A stretch of 64,000 nt of DNA. Origin: Phytophthora quininea (Eukaryota; Oomycota; Peronosporomycetes; Peronosporales; Peronosporaceae). The notes under the pieces are model-generated. The model worked only from the letters and a program-made list of their open reading frames with translations, was not told where the DNA came from and searched no databases. Location: the NCBI GenBank assembly GCA_011947345.1, contig JAAVTG010000620.1:62001-126000 (forward strand), read 5' to 3'. A program made the translations under genes and the position numbers. Positions 20,101 through 31,274 of the stretch are shown here, piece by piece. Position 1 is the first letter of the stretch; each line of letters starts with the position of its first letter.

Positions 20101-21524
20101 AACGTCCGGCAGCGAGTGATCTGGGTGCGATCGAGAATGTGGCAAAAGTGGAATTAAATAAGCTATGGGAATACTCGTCGTTGCAACACACCAATATCCC
20201 TCCCATTGACCAGCTACAAGATATTCTGGAGCGGCCATTACCATTTCGGCTCGTGAGCGCCCAGAGTATGGAAGGACTTGGAGCCGAGGATCTTTTCAGC
20301 CGAGATGGACATTTGCTAGTTCGCCAGGACCTGATGAATGCGATGATGTACAAATTCTCGTATCCTCTAGATCCGCCGGCATCATAAACCAATTGGATAA
20401 GCTACTACGACAGTCGGCTTGACATTCCACTACGCATTTTTAACGCAAAGTCCATTGTTTTCAGCAGCATCCGAGGTTTTTGGATAATGCTAAAACTGCT
20501 AAAAAAATATGTACGGTCGGATATGCTTCTGCATGTTGAAGGAGTTCAGCTGCTTCGCGGAGAAGAGACGAACGAACAAGCGGTATTTTATAGTAACAAC
20601 ACCCCGCTCCGAGACCTGGCTGGAAAGGTAAAGTGGAGTCCGATTTGGTATGGGGATCTCCCGTACGTCATCGGCTTCGCAAAGATGGAGATTGTAGCGA
20701 TTAATCGCAACAAGAAGGTCGAGTCGATATTGACCATCAACAGCATATTTTGGATGAAGCTCGCTACGTTTAAAGCGTTCTATAACTTGGCATTTCTCCT
20801 GGACAAAATGCGAACTTTGTCAAATCGTGCTGGCGAGTGCATTCTCCAACCTTTCATACGGCAGGAACGATCTACATGCACATTAGAGCCTTTGGACGGT
20901 TCGATCCGACGCACCATTTGGCCAGAACATTGGAAAACATCGCGAAACTTCAGGCGTCTCATGGGTATTTACTCAGCTCTGCAAAATATTAGTGGTGATG
21001 GATCGACAAGGACGCACCTTCAGACCGTGGAGGCTTTTCGAGAGGAAACAACACCAAGCAATAGCGAAGACGATAGGGGCACGATCGTTGTGGAACTCTC
21101 CGTTAGGGTGTTATAAGAAGCCATCGACCACAGATGAGGTCTATGGACGGCTGCGAGGAATGCTTACGGCGTTAAAACATTGACACAGCTACAACTACTG
21201 CCATGGAGATCTTCGCTGGGAGAATATCGTGTACGTTCCAGCAGACGGCTCTGGGTTCTTATCGACATCGACAAGTCCTACCAGTCCGATATCAGCCACG
21301 GAGTCATGTTGAGCAATGACTTATAGCAGCTCGGAGAACTCATGGAGACGCTTGTTCACCATCAAACCTCGAAGGAGACCACGGCCAGTATTGCAATTGA
21401 ACCACCAGAGCTGGACAAAACTTTAAGGCATACCATAAGCGACCTCTTGCCGGCTGCCTCGAGACAAGACCTCACAGCTGGTGCGTTTCTTCAAAAGCTG
21501 GGTGACGGGGGCAGTGGAGAGTAA
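20101..21524 (+). pseudogene. CRN-type kinase pseudogene (plus strand)
   Basis: Recognisable blocks in order: VELNKLWEYSSLQ..QDILERPLPFRLV and MMYKFSYP (20139-20370), FYSNNTPLRDL and YGDLPYVIGFAKMEIVAINR (20580-20720), FYNLAFLLDKM (20780-20815), STRTHLQTVEAF (21000-21040), MLTALKH (21160-21180), then YCHGDLRWENIVYVP (HRD-like, now HGD), VLIDIDKSYQSD and QLGELMETLV. Stop codons interrupt it at about 20385, 21113, 21181 and 21326 and the frame changes between blocks, so this is a true pseudogene. It is a paralogue of 13263-19470, 35387-36290 and 59640-60925. Confidence 0.75.
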
Positions 21525-21630
21525 TGACAATTTCGTGGTTCTGGTGAACATGATGAAGACGTGGTGTCGACAGTTTTTTTTGCTGGTGTTAGCCAATTTC
21601 TTGAGCACAAATTTCACCGACCGCGTGAAT
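21514..21630. repeat. Dispersed repeat, inverted relative to 29461-29573
   Basis: The reverse complement of this stretch (ATGTTTGCCATTCACGCGGT..CTCAAGA..ATTGG..CACGTCTTCATCATG..) matches 29461-29573 with a few substitutions and indels. It lies directly downstream of the CRN pseudogene and next to the pogo-like insertion. Function unknown. Confidence 0.6.
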
Positions 21631-21944
21631 GGCAAACATATTTTGAATAACAATTTGTGTGTTCGTTGGGTGCGCCTGGCTGGGTTCTTCGTGGCTATTG
21701 CATGGAGATTCCAGAGGATCTCGAGGATGACGACAAAGCGGATGCAATGTCGAGCGCCGCCACAAACACGAGAGAGCCTGGGACAGGAGTGAAAAATGCG
21801 GAGTCAAGTCCTTTTCTCCTGAACGACTCCTTCCGGATAGTCACGAGCAATTTTGCACATTCCGAGGATGGCAAACGAAACGCTGACAGTCTGAGGATGC
21901 TGCAGACGAAGTAGCTTGTGGTGGCAGGCTAGTGTTTGCCTATA

Positions 21945-23701
21945 CCGACCCACCTTGCTTATAGCCGACAAGTATAATCTTGAAGTGAGTTTTTGCACTC
22001 GAACACAAAAAGACACAGTCAACAGCAAAGGAAGCAAGTTTATTCAAAATCGTCATCCGAGTCCAGCTCATTGTCGTCGGCGACACCCAGTTCCTGCAGG
22101 CGCTCCACCACCTCGCTTGCCTCTCTATCTATATCCGAGACGTAGATTTCTGCCTTTTTGTGGTCGGACGCTATAATAGCTAAGCTCAAAAGGTTCCACG
22201 AGCGCCAGATCCATCTCGCAATATCAGAGCGAGATGGAGGCCTCAGGCGGAATTTCACGCCCTGCTCCCGCTGGCGGAGCTGACGACGCAGCTCACCCAC
22301 CCAGAACAGACGCATACGGTCCTTAAAGGGCCGATTCCAGGCCACATCTGTCGGCTGGCAAACCGAAGTAGCATTAGGGAGGACTTTCAGTAGCACTACG
22401 TTGATGCCGCGAGCGTAGGTGACCACGTCGGGAGTCCAATGCCCCGAAAAATCGTCCCACAGCAACAGCACAGGTTTCTCGGGGAATTGGCGCTCAGCAA
22501 AATGAAAACGTAAAAACGCAACTGACAAAAATCTGTTCCACCACGCTAGAAAACACGATTTCAGTTAGATAAATCAAAAGCCATTTGTACCGCATTATTG
22601 TTTTACCTTTTCCATTTCCGTAGATCAGTAGGCCAGTCTCTTTTTGCACGCTCTCGATCTCCTTCCAAACAATCTTGCCGAAACCGTTGCGCAGACTGAT
22701 GTTGCTGGCCGCAGTAGCTGTGTTGTCAGACGGTTTCGACTTGAATACAACGAATGGCGTGTATTTGTAGCCCTCGGAGTCGCCGAGAAGCATCGCTGTA
22801 GCTCTCTCTTTACTCTTTCCACCGCAGCGCACCCAAACTGTTTTCTCGCCACTAGCATTTATTGTTTTCTTGGGCAGATATTCAAAAATACCGCTAGACA
22901 CAAACAACATGTTATTAGTTCTGGCTTTACAATAGAATATCTTATTACCTTGGTTTACCTGATTGATCCGCATTGTAGACTGTGGACACGCCGAGTTCTT
23001 GCATAGTTGCCTGTACAAGGCGCGCAAAATCGGCTCGGATCTTGTCGAGTTCAGCCGGCTGCGTCTGCCCTTGGCGCGTCCGACACCGCAGTGACAGCCT
23101 ATTGTCTTCCTTCAAGCGAGTGCACCACGACCACGATGCTTGGAACCCTACAGCGCCCTCTTCGCGCCCTATTTCTAAGGCCTGCAGCCTCAGCATTAGG
23201 TTCGAGACAGGTACACCCTCCTCACGCAGCTCGTTGATCCAAGCGACCAATCGGAGCTCGGCGTCAGCCGACAGCGCCCGGGTGTGGCCCGGAGGACGAA
23301 TCTTCTTGAGCTGTGAGCCTCTTCCTGTGCTGCATGCACGTTCAAGCTCTTCTTCCTTCTGACGCCATTCTAGGATAAGCTTTCTTCTACTGTCGTACGC
23401 GTGTACAGCTAGATCGCTGAAAAAGAGGTTAATAGTGGCACGAATGTCATCGTAGCGCTGCAAGTGCTGGACGATTTCCAGCTTCTCAGCAGCGGTGTAG
23501 GAGTTGCGCTTGGCCATTGCGCTTGGCCGGCGCGAAGCTGAAATGGCTCTAGCTGGCTTCAGGAAATAACAATGAATGGCTGAGATTGCTGACTGTCCGT
23601 TACAAGAGGAGTCACCCTTACCCTACTATCAAAGATCTCTGATTGGCTACATGTGACCTGTCCGTTACAAGCAGGTGTCGGCTATAAGCAAGGTGGGTCG
23701 G
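21945..23701 (-). mobile_element. Pogo-like DNA transposon, nearly intact
   Basis: Perfect 26-bp terminal inverted repeats beginning CCGACCCACCTTGCTTATAG at 21945 and, inverted, ending at 23701, flanked by TA (21943-21944 and 23702-23703). Length 1757 bp. It carries a single three-exon transposase gene on the minus strand covering most of the element. A related but more decayed element is at 38166-40089; the two share CCGAC termini and transposase architecture. Confidence 0.9.
22040..23517 (-). CDS. Pogo-like DDE transposase, three exons
   Basis: Exons 23517-22959, 22893-22607 and 22545-22040 with short GT-AG introns; about 450 residues. An N-terminal helix-turn-helix region (MAKRNSYTAAEKLEIVQHLQ) leads to the DDE core: first Asp in VYNADQS, KTVWVRCGGKSKERATAMLL, second Asp in LLWDDFSGHW, third in NATSVCQPTDVAWN, and an acidic C-terminus (DSDDDFE). 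Only one base is wanting for a full frame: an A/T run at 22884-22888 just inside exon 2, where a sixth T gives the family-typical VFFEYLPKK. This makes it the best-preserved transposase in the window. Confidence 0.85.
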
Positions 23702-23703
23702 TA

Positions 23704-23776
23704 CGACAACAGAAGCTGCGCAAATCATGGACAATGTGACAGCAAGATATGCAATCGACGCCAAGTTCATTTTCAT
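23704..23776 (-). pseudogene. Signal-peptide ORF interrupted by the pogo-like element
   Basis: From the ATG at 23776 the minus strand encodes MKMNLASIAYLAVTLSMICA and ASVV, a good secretion signal, and then meets the TA where the element inserted. Beyond the element (21942 downward) the sequence is open for about 30 codons in a shifted frame and contains QRFVCHPRN, which could be a decayed R-x-L-R motif. A secreted RxLR-type effector gene split by the transposon is possible but unproven. Confidence 0.35.
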
Positions 23777-24054
23777 GTTGCAATCAAAAATTCGTTTTTT
23801 GAAATGGCTACCCATTTCGAATAAAAACGCTTTTAATGTCCTGTATCCCCCGCCATACAAAAGCGCATCGTCACCTTCCAGACGCGAGGTGGCGGTCTCT
23901 TCCTGCGCTCTTCCTCATCGCCCCAGGCGTCTCTCCACACGACTCCAGGTCTCTCCAGCTCCGCAAGACGCGTTGGATCACGCCCATACCCTTCTCTTTT
24001 CTCATCTCCCTCTACTTCTCCAGTTATTACCCTCGGAGTAACCACTCTATTAGA

Positions 24055-27000
24055 ATGCACCTCTTAAATCTGACGCTGCAGCCGCCCACGGGCATCCACC
24101 TGGCTGCCTACGGCAACCTCGTCCCCTCAAGCTCAAGAGTTCGTCGTGGCCAGAGGAGACGCACTGCAGCTGCTCCGTCCGGACGAGAGCGGCCGTCTGT
24201 ACGTGGTGGTCTCCACCCAAGTCTTTGGCGTTATCCGAGCGCTCCAGCCCTTCCGTCTCACCGGCGGAGACCGGGACTACGTGGTCATTGGCTCTGACTC
24301 AGGCAAGATCGTCGTGCTGGAGGTGAATGCGGCCACGTCGCAGTTCGAGGCTAAACAGAACGAGACGTACGGCAAGACTGGCTGCAGACGCATCACGCCC
24401 GGCCAGTACTTGGCCGCAGACCCCAAGGGCAGAGCCATCCTTATCGCTGCAGTGGAGAAACAGAAGCTCGTCTACGTGATGAACCGTGACGCGTCCAGTA
24501 GACTGACGATCTCGTCGCCATTGGAGGCGCATCGCTCCAACGCCATCCACTTCAGTATAGTGGGGCTGGACGTGGGCTTTGAGAACCCCATCTTCGCCTG
24601 CTTGGAGCTGGATTACGCTGAAGCAGATGCGGACCCGACCGGACAGGCAGCCAGAGATGCCGTCAAAACACTCGTGTACTATGAACTGGATCTAGGACTA
24701 AATCATGTGACTAGAAGATGGAGCGAACAGGTTGTGAGAAGTGCCAATATGTTGGTGGCTGTGCCTGGTGGAGGTGACGGCCCTGGTGGTGTGTTGGTGC
24801 TTGGCGAGAACGTCGTGCAATACAAGAACGAAGGACACCCGGAATTGACGTGCGCCATCCCGCGTCGAGCAGGAGAGCTGCATGATATCGTGATCGTGTC
24901 GGCTGCTACACACAAGCAGCGTGATTTGTTCTTTGTGTTGCTGCAGTCAGAGTTGGGAGATCTGTACAAAATCTCGTTGGAGTATTCAGGCAACGCTGTG
25001 GAGGAGGTCAAGATCCAGTTCTTTGATACGATCCCAGTGGCGACGTCCATGTGCATCACCAAGACAGGTCTGCTCTTTTGCGCCTCGGAGTTCTCCAACC
25101 ATTATTTATTCCAGTTTTTGAGTATCGGCGACGGAGACGACACTGCTCGTTGCTCCAGTTTGGCGATGGATCCCACAGAGTTTTCGACGTTTCCACTGCG
25201 GAAATTGAAGAACTTGGCTCTGGCAAGTTCCATGCCGAGTATGAGTCCTGTGACGCAGCTGCTTGTTGATGATTTGGCCAACGAACAGACCCCGCAAATG
25301 TACGCTTTGTGTGGCAACGCCAACCGTTCTTCGTTGCGTGTGCTGCGTCATGGTCTGCCTATCACGGAGATGGCTGCAAGCGGCCTCCCTGGGGTGGCCA
25401 AATCGGTCTGGTGCTTGAAGGAGTCGTACACTGACCCCTACGACAAGTACATTGTGGTGAGTTTTGAAGATGCTACGCTAGTGTTGGAAGTGGGTGAGAC
25501 AGTTGAGGAAGTAGCCCAGTCAGGATTCCTCCGTGACCATGGATCATTGCTGGTTGCTTTGCTAGAAGACGATTCGAAGCTGCAAATTCATCAGAATGGC
25601 ATCCGACATGTGCCCAAATTCCAACCCGTGACGGAGTGGAAGGCGCCAGGTAAAAAGTGATCGAGCACTGTGCTGCCAATTCGCGCCAAGTGGTGATTTC
25701 TCTTGCTGGTGGCGAGATTATTTACTTCGAGTTGGGCCAGTCAAGCGAACTGGCTGAGAAGGGAAAATTGGACTTGGGCTACGAAGTGTGTAGCTTGGAC
25801 TTGGGTGAAGTCCCGGAAGGACGTCAGCGCTTCCAGTTTTTGGCGGTTGGCAGCTGGGACAACACCGTTCGAATCCTCTCACTGGATCCTAACGACTTAT
25901 TCCGGCAAAAGTCGACTCTTGCACTGACGTCGCACGCTCACACGTTATGCCTTGCTCAGCTGCAAAGCGAACCGTCGACTCCTGATTCCGAACACTCGTC
26001 TCAGTCTATGTATTTGAGTATTGGTCTGGATAATGGTGTGCTCCAACAGTCTCTAATTGATCCCATCACAGCAAACCTGACGGATTCTAGGTCGCGTTTC
26101 CTCGGAACGAAGCCGGTGAAGCTTTTCCGTGTGGCAGTGGAAGGTAAGCGATCGATTCTTGCGCTCTCCAGTCGGTCGTGGATTTCGTACTTCCACCAGA
26201 CTCGGAGGCATCTCAAGCCACTCTCGTGTGAACTGCTGAACTATGCGAGCTCTTTCAACTCGGAGCAATGTCCGGGTGGTGTTGTAGCTCTGACAAACGA
26301 AGGCATGAAGATCCTCACAGTCGATCAGCTGGGAGATACATTCAACCAGCAGAAGTGCAACCTTCGCTACACGCCTCGCAAGGCAGTGATCCACTCCCTT
26401 CGCGACGTCTAGTTATGATTGAGAGCGACCATAATGAATACGGTGCTGCTTACAAGAGACAGCATGGAATCCAGATCCCTGACATCCGTAGCGCTACAGC
26501 TGAAGAGGAAGACGACGAGGATGAACTCGACGATGCGCTGCTGTACACGCGTGGTCCCCTTCCTGTGGAGAAGGACAAGTGGGCTTCTTGTGTACGCATT
26601 GTTGACGCAGTATCGTGTCAGACTGTCGTTTGCGAAGAACTAGAGGAGGACGAACGTGCTCGCAGCATTGCGTCTTGTGTGTTCCACGATCGTGGTGGGG
26701 AGGCATTTATCGTGGTTGGTACAGTCAAGAAGATGCAGCTGCACCTCAAAAGGCTCCTGCGGGGGATACCTGCGGGTGTATCGTGTTGTGGAAGGTATGC
26801 AGTTAGTGCTAGTACACACGACTGAAATCGACGACATTCCCCACGCCATGTGCGAGTTTCAGGGCAGACTGCTCGTCTCTGTCGGCAAAGCGCTTCGCAT
26901 TTATGACCTGGGCAAGAAGAAGATGCTGCGCAAGTGCGAGAACCGCAACTTCCCGTCCATTCTGATCGAACTCAAAGCCATCGGGGATCGAGTCTATGCT

Positions 27001-27642
27001 TCGGACATGCACGAGTCCTTCCACTTTGTCAAGTACAAGAAGGACGAGAATCAGTTGGTCATCTTTGCAGATGACTGTGTGCCTCGCTTCATCACCAGCA
27101 GCGTTTTGCTGGATTATGACACGCTCTGTGGCGCAGACAAGTTCGGCAACGTGTTTGTGTCTCGCCTGCCATCGGAAGTATCCGATGAGGTTGATAACCC
27201 CACAGGTAACCGCATTTTGTGGGACTCTGGCCTGCTAAACGGCGCCCCGAACAAACTCGAGCAGGTGGCGCAGTTCCATGTCGGCGATGTGGTGACCAGC
27301 ATGGTGCGCGCTAGCCTGGTTCCCGGAGGAATGGAGGCGATCATCTACGCGACCATCATGGGCCGCATCGGCGCTCTTATCCCCTTTACCTCGCGCGAGG
27401 ACGTCGATTTCTACACTCACTTAGAGATGTACATGCGCCAGGAGCGACCACCTTTGTGTGGACGTGACCACCTGTCATACCGGTCGTACTATATTCCGGT
27501 GAAGAACGTCACGGACGGAGATCTCTGCGAACAGTTTAGCTCCCTCAGTGTGGAGAAGCAGGCCAGTGTCGCTGAAGACCTCGACCGAACACCTGCTGAG
27601 GTGCTGAAGAAGCTGGAAGACATTCGCAACCGCTTGTTGTAG
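24055..27642 (+). CDS. SF3B3: Splicing factor 3B subunit 3 (SAP130/RSE1)
   Basis: About 1195 residues (human 1217), apparently intronless. Alignment with SF3B3 is continuous: MHLLNLTLQPPTGIHLAAYG, FRLTGGDRDYVVIGSDSGKI, GCRRITPGQYLAADPKGRA, LTISSPLEAHRSNAIHFSIV, SSLRVLRHGLPITEMA, VKLFRVAVEGKRSILALSSR, RIYDLGKKKMLRKCEN, LLDYDTLCGADKFGN, HPPLCGRDHLS-like and the C-terminal DRTPAEVLKKLEDIR. It forms the triple beta-propeller scaffold of the U2 snRNP SF3b complex and is a DDB1/CPSF160 relative. Four single-base frame changes interrupt it near 24128, 25652-25656 (A run), 26396-26398 (C run) and 26748; they cancel to the correct overall frame, and the protein is otherwise highly conserved, so sequence errors are likelier than decay. 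Confidence 0.93.
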
Positions 27643-27704
27643 ACCACAACGACAAAACATGAAAATGCAAGGTCAAAACTGGGTTCTAGAGCATACGCCT
27701 CGTC

Positions 27705-28450
27705 TTAACTTGCTGGCCTTGGCGCGACCTCTTGAGGGAGATGCATGCTTCGTCCATTGTCGTCAGGAAACAAGAGTTGCTTGGTCTCTCTGTAGATTTC
27801 TTGTAGCACAGCGATTCGTGGTCGGAATGTCTGTCGGCAGCATGCATTAGCAAAAGCAGCAAACAAAACACAATTGTTCTATCATTACCTGGTACGGAAG
27901 CACCATCTCGCTCTCTCCTTTCACCATGAGCACTAGCGAATACACAACGCTGGAAAATGTGATCGCTTCGTTCACCGCCACGCCGCAGATCTTGTCTAAG
28001 TCTATGAACTGCACCAAACACAATGTAAATATTTTTTTAATACGTTCCTTTCTTGACCTACTCGACTTGCGACGTTGCCATTGCGTCTCCTCTGACTTAA
28101 CTTGACTCCCAATGACGGCACCACCAACATCGCCTCTAGCAAAACAGCAACACATTTTAATCTCTTGCAATTAGCTTACCTGAATAACACATTTCCAAAC
28201 CTTCAATGACAACTTTTCCTGTCGCCATGAAGATCCACATGGCCAACAGCAACAACAAAACTCCCCAACCCAATCTGGACAGAGATACGTCGTCCTTATT
28301 CGATAGTACCAGTCCTCCGGAGCCGAAGAGCAGCGCGACCATCAGCCATCTCGCAAAGGAGCCTCGAGATGCGTCGGATGCAGGTCGACACAGCGCAAAC
28401 TCCACGCCCTGCTGGCCATATGCGCGCACGTGCAGCGATACCTTGGGCAT
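27705..28450 (-). CDS. PIGH: PIG-H, GPI-GlcNAc transferase subunit
   Basis: Four exons: 28450-28180, 28135-28062, 28008-27889, 27830-27705; GT-AG introns of 44-58 bp; 196 residues, frame intact (human PIG-H 188). A hydrophobic hairpin (WLMVALLFGSGGLVLS and WGVLLLLLAMWIFMAT) precedes the PIG-H domain: PSLGVKLSQRR, FIDLDKICGVAVNEAI, VVYSLVLMVKGESEMVLPYQ, RPRIAVLQEIYRETKQLLF, matching KVKDIVINEAI and PRLDCLIEIYRS of the human protein. It belongs to the ER complex making GlcNAc-PI, the first step of GPI-anchor synthesis. Divergent from the AlkB gene with only 51 bp between start codons. Confidence 0.85.
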
Positions 28451-28501
28451 TTTAAATGGAGTGTTCCCAATATTTTACATAATTTATGTTTTTATAAAAT
28501 T

Positions 28502-29418
28502 ATGATATTTGCTCAGTCGCCAATGAAATGCTCCAAAGCCGAGCGCGTTCGCGCCAAGCGACTGCAGCACGCCGCCGATGAGCACCAACTGGACCTGTTT
28601 CTCAATGCACCAGCTACACCCACCGAATCTGTACTAAAATCGGGAGAGAACGCCGGTCTCCCCGCCGAGAACGAGCCAGAGGGGCTCTCGCAATCGACGG
28701 ATGAAGATTCAGGAGTCCAATTCCGAGGCAGTTGCGATATTGGCCCGTTGCTGCCCGGTTTAGTTATTCTGAAAGGCTTCCTCTCTCCACAAGAGCAACA
28801 GGAGCTGGTGAACGAGGCAAGAGAGATGGGATTGGATACAGGAGGCTTCTACAAACCGACGTACGCGAGTGGCGCCAAGTGCCGACTGCACCAAATGTGC
28901 GTCGGTCGGTCGTGGAACGTGGTCATGGAGCAGTACGAAGACCGCCGCTCGAATTTCGATGACGCGCCAGCTCCGCCATTACCGGAGAGTTGGAAACAAC
29001 ACGCTCAACGTAGTCTGGAGGCGGCCAAAGCCATCGATCCGAAGGTGTTGGGGACGTGCTCGAAGATGACGCCGGACATTTGCATCGTCAACTTTTACAA
29101 GAAGGCCGGCCGCAATGGCATGCACATTGACAAGGACGAGAGCGAGGAGGCCATGGCGATGGGGTCCCCGTGATTTCGTTTTCCATCGGCTGTGCGGCTG
29201 AGTTCGCCTACATCGACCACTACCCGAAGCCCGAAGAAGCAGTACCGATCGTGCGTCTTGAGTCGGGGGACGTGTTGGTTTTCGGCGGACCTGCAAGGAA
29301 TGTGGTGCACGCACTAACGAGAGTTTACAATGGAACTCAGCCGTCGTGGCTGCGGATGCGATCGGGGAGACTCAACTTGACGTTCCGCGAGTACAAGCCG
29401 AGCGAGCTAGAGAGCTAA
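28502..29418 (+). CDS. AlkB-type 2-oxoglutarate/Fe(II) dioxygenase
   Basis: About 305 residues. The double-stranded beta-helix fold is recognisable by ICIVNFYKKAGRNGMHIDKD (metal-binding HxD), NVVHALTRV (distal metal His) and RSGRLNLTFREY (2-oxoglutarate-binding Arg and RxxxxxR of AlkB). VILKGFLSPQEQQELVNEA marks the start of the domain near residue 80. AlkB proteins demethylate alkylated nucleic acids; ALKBH1-like versus bacterial-like AlkB cannot be decided by eye. One C is missing in CCCC at 29166-29169: restoring it joins ..MGSP to VISFSIGCAAEF. The N-terminal 75 residues are low complexity. The start at 28502 is the first ATG after PIGH on the opposite strand; the one at 28525 is an alternative. 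Confidence 0.85.
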
Positions 29419-29460
29419 ATTGACCGCAACGATGAATCCAACAGGTTACACAAAGAAAAT

Positions 29461-29573
29461 GTTTGCCATTCACACGGTCGGCAATGTGCTCAAGAGATTG
29501 GTTAAAACCAGCAAAGATCCCGTCGACGCCACGTCTTCATCATGTTCACCAGAACCACGAAATTGTCATTACT
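29461..29573. repeat. Dispersed repeat, second copy (see 21514-21630)
   Basis: Plus strand reads ATGTTTGCCATTCACACGGT and continues like the reverse complement of 21514-21630. Here it gives a short open frame (MFAIHTVGNVLKRLVKTSKD..) ending in a stop at about 29573. Confidence 0.55.
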
Positions 29574-29973
29574 GATGAACTGTTAGGGTGATGCAGAACT
29601 TTGCGCCACACACTATCCAACAATACAGCGAGATGGAGGCAATTTAGCAGGGGTCCGTCACGGCTGAATAGGTCATTGGCGACCTGTCCATCAACATAAA
29701 TTGTTTCCAGCAACCAGAATGGTAATGGTCACTCCAAGATTTTTCGTAGCTGGTCTGTTGGAGGAATACTGGAGTGATCCAACGTTGAGTATTCCCAGAG
29801 CTTGTCTAGCTCCGATTTTGCCACAGCCTCGCTGTGCAATATTTTGGTTGGTACTTATGAGTGTTGGCATTCCATGGTTTTTTGGTTGTCGCCTCTTTCT
29901 TTACGAATAAAAGCTCGTAGCGGTATAGGCGACGGACGGGCTCGACCGTCAGCCTGCAATTTGGAGGGAATGA
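29574..29973. other. Intergenic, no gene recognised
   Basis: No convincing coding potential; only short frames (for example 29701-29910 plus). Position next to repeats suggests transposon debris. Confidence 0.4.
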
Positions 29974-30059
29974 CAACGGATCGATGATAAATGACTCTAT
30001 CTTCTCTTTGATTCACGTATCCCTACAGATAAACACAGAAAGACTAGCCAGGCTCCAAT

Positions 30060-30710
30060 CTACACGGATTTTTGTTGTTCCTTGTTCGAGCTCTGTTCGG
30101 CAGACGACGAGGATTGCCCCTCAACCTTCTTCGGACTCTCTTCGGTCAAGTAGGATTGCTTGCCACCGCTTGTTGAGGGGAGACCAAGGCCCTTAGTCAG
30201 ACCGCTCAGCTTGTCCGTGATGCCCGAAAGGCCCGCACCGCCACTGCCACCGCCGATGGGCAAACTGTCGAACCCCGGTAGTTTACCGCCACCGATGGGC
30301 AACTTGTCGAGACCCGGCACTTTGCCACCGGCGACGCCCTTGGTGAGCGAGTCCAGACCACCACTGCCGGTCAGACCTTTCGTCAAGGAGTCGAGACCGG
30401 CGCCACCAGCCAACGATCCGAGACCACCGCCGTTGGTCAGCGAAGACAGTTTGTCCGTCGGCAGCAGCTTGGAGATGCCGCCTTGACCGGTGATGGAGCT
30501 GAGGTCGGGCAACCCACCGACTCCAAACAGACTAGGCAGAGCGGCGTTCGTACCGGAGCCCGAGTCTTTCTGCTGTGTCGTGCTGGTCTTGCCATCCTTG
30601 AGCGCCGAGAAGTCGACGGCGCCGGACCGCAACAGTTTTCGCTCTCCATTGGACGCCAACGCGCACTGGACGGCGACGGCGGCGAACACGAGCGTTGACA
30701 GGAACTTCAT
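30060..30710 (-). CDS. Secreted glycine-rich repeat protein, copy 2
   Basis: 216 residues from the ATG at 30710. Signal peptide and Gly-rich body are nearly identical to copy 1 at 1101-1772, with a few substitutions (for example KTSTTQQ for KASTTQQ and SLFGVGG for GLSGVGG). The C-terminus differs: after EGQSSSS it reads AEQSSNKEQQKSV, seven residues shorter than copy 1. The same Inr-like element precedes it at 30761-30774. Full open frame, so likely expressed. Confidence 0.8.
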   Translation of the reverse strand: MKFLSTLVFAAVAVQCALASNGERKLLRSGAVDFSALKDGKTSTTQQKDSGSGTNAALPSLFGVGGLPDLSSITGQGGISKLLPTDKLSSLTNGGGLGSLAGGAGLDSLTKGLTGSGGLDSLTKGVAGGKVPGLDKLPIGGGKLPGFDSLPIGGGSGGAGLSGITDKLSGLTKGLGLPSTSGGKQSYLTEESPKKVEGQSSSSAEQSSNKEQQKSV

Positions 30711-30760
30711 AGCGTACGGTAGTCGAAGGAGTTTGTTGGGTAGATGTCCAGGAGGAAGGC

Positions 30761-30774
30761 GATTTGGAAATGAG
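30761..30774 (-). promoter_or_regulatory. Inr/FPR-like core promoter of Gly-rich gene copy 2
   Basis: CTCATTTCCAAATC on the minus strand, identical to copy 1 and at the same distance from the ATG at 30710. Confidence 0.5.
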
Positions 30775-31274
30775 AAGATACCTGCAGGACATCGCGTCCC
30801 CATCGACGGTGAGGCGACTCAGCCAAGTCGACTTGAAGCGGACACATGTAGCGATCGTGCTTGTGTCTGTGGCCTCATAAGACTCGACCAGCGCTGCCAT
30901 TTCGTGGTCAGCGTGCCACAGTCGGGCGTCTGGTTGGCGCCGCAGTGGCTGAGGAACAGTCGGCTGTCACCACCTCGACATCTGCGAGGCCTTGACAGCG
31001 CCACGTGAAATCACCAAATGGACTCCAGGCATCACGACGCTGGCTCCCTCCCAGTCATCGCTGATCGAACAGCAAAACGGATGCCCCTGTGGAATCAATC
31101 GTTGGCAACTCGGGCGCCGAGCTGTCCGTCGTTCCAACCAAAAGGCAACGAGCGTCCAGTAAGTGTTCCTTCTTTAGCCAATTAAGCTTTGCTTTAGTAT
31201 GTACCAAGTTGAAGTTTGTCTTATTAGCAGGTTCATGGACCATCGAAGTGTACAAGGTAAGCGGTATCGACTAC

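Larger units (their letters stand above)
29974..31216. repeat. Segmental duplication, copy 2 (Gly-rich gene only)
   Basis: Direct copy of 1004-2280 with very few substitutions from 30100 to 31216, and looser similarity at 29974-30100. It stops abruptly after CCAAGTTGAAGT, so the coiled-coil gene present in copies 1 and 3 is absent. About 60 bp later the small dispersed block at 31275-31430 follows. Confidence 0.85.
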
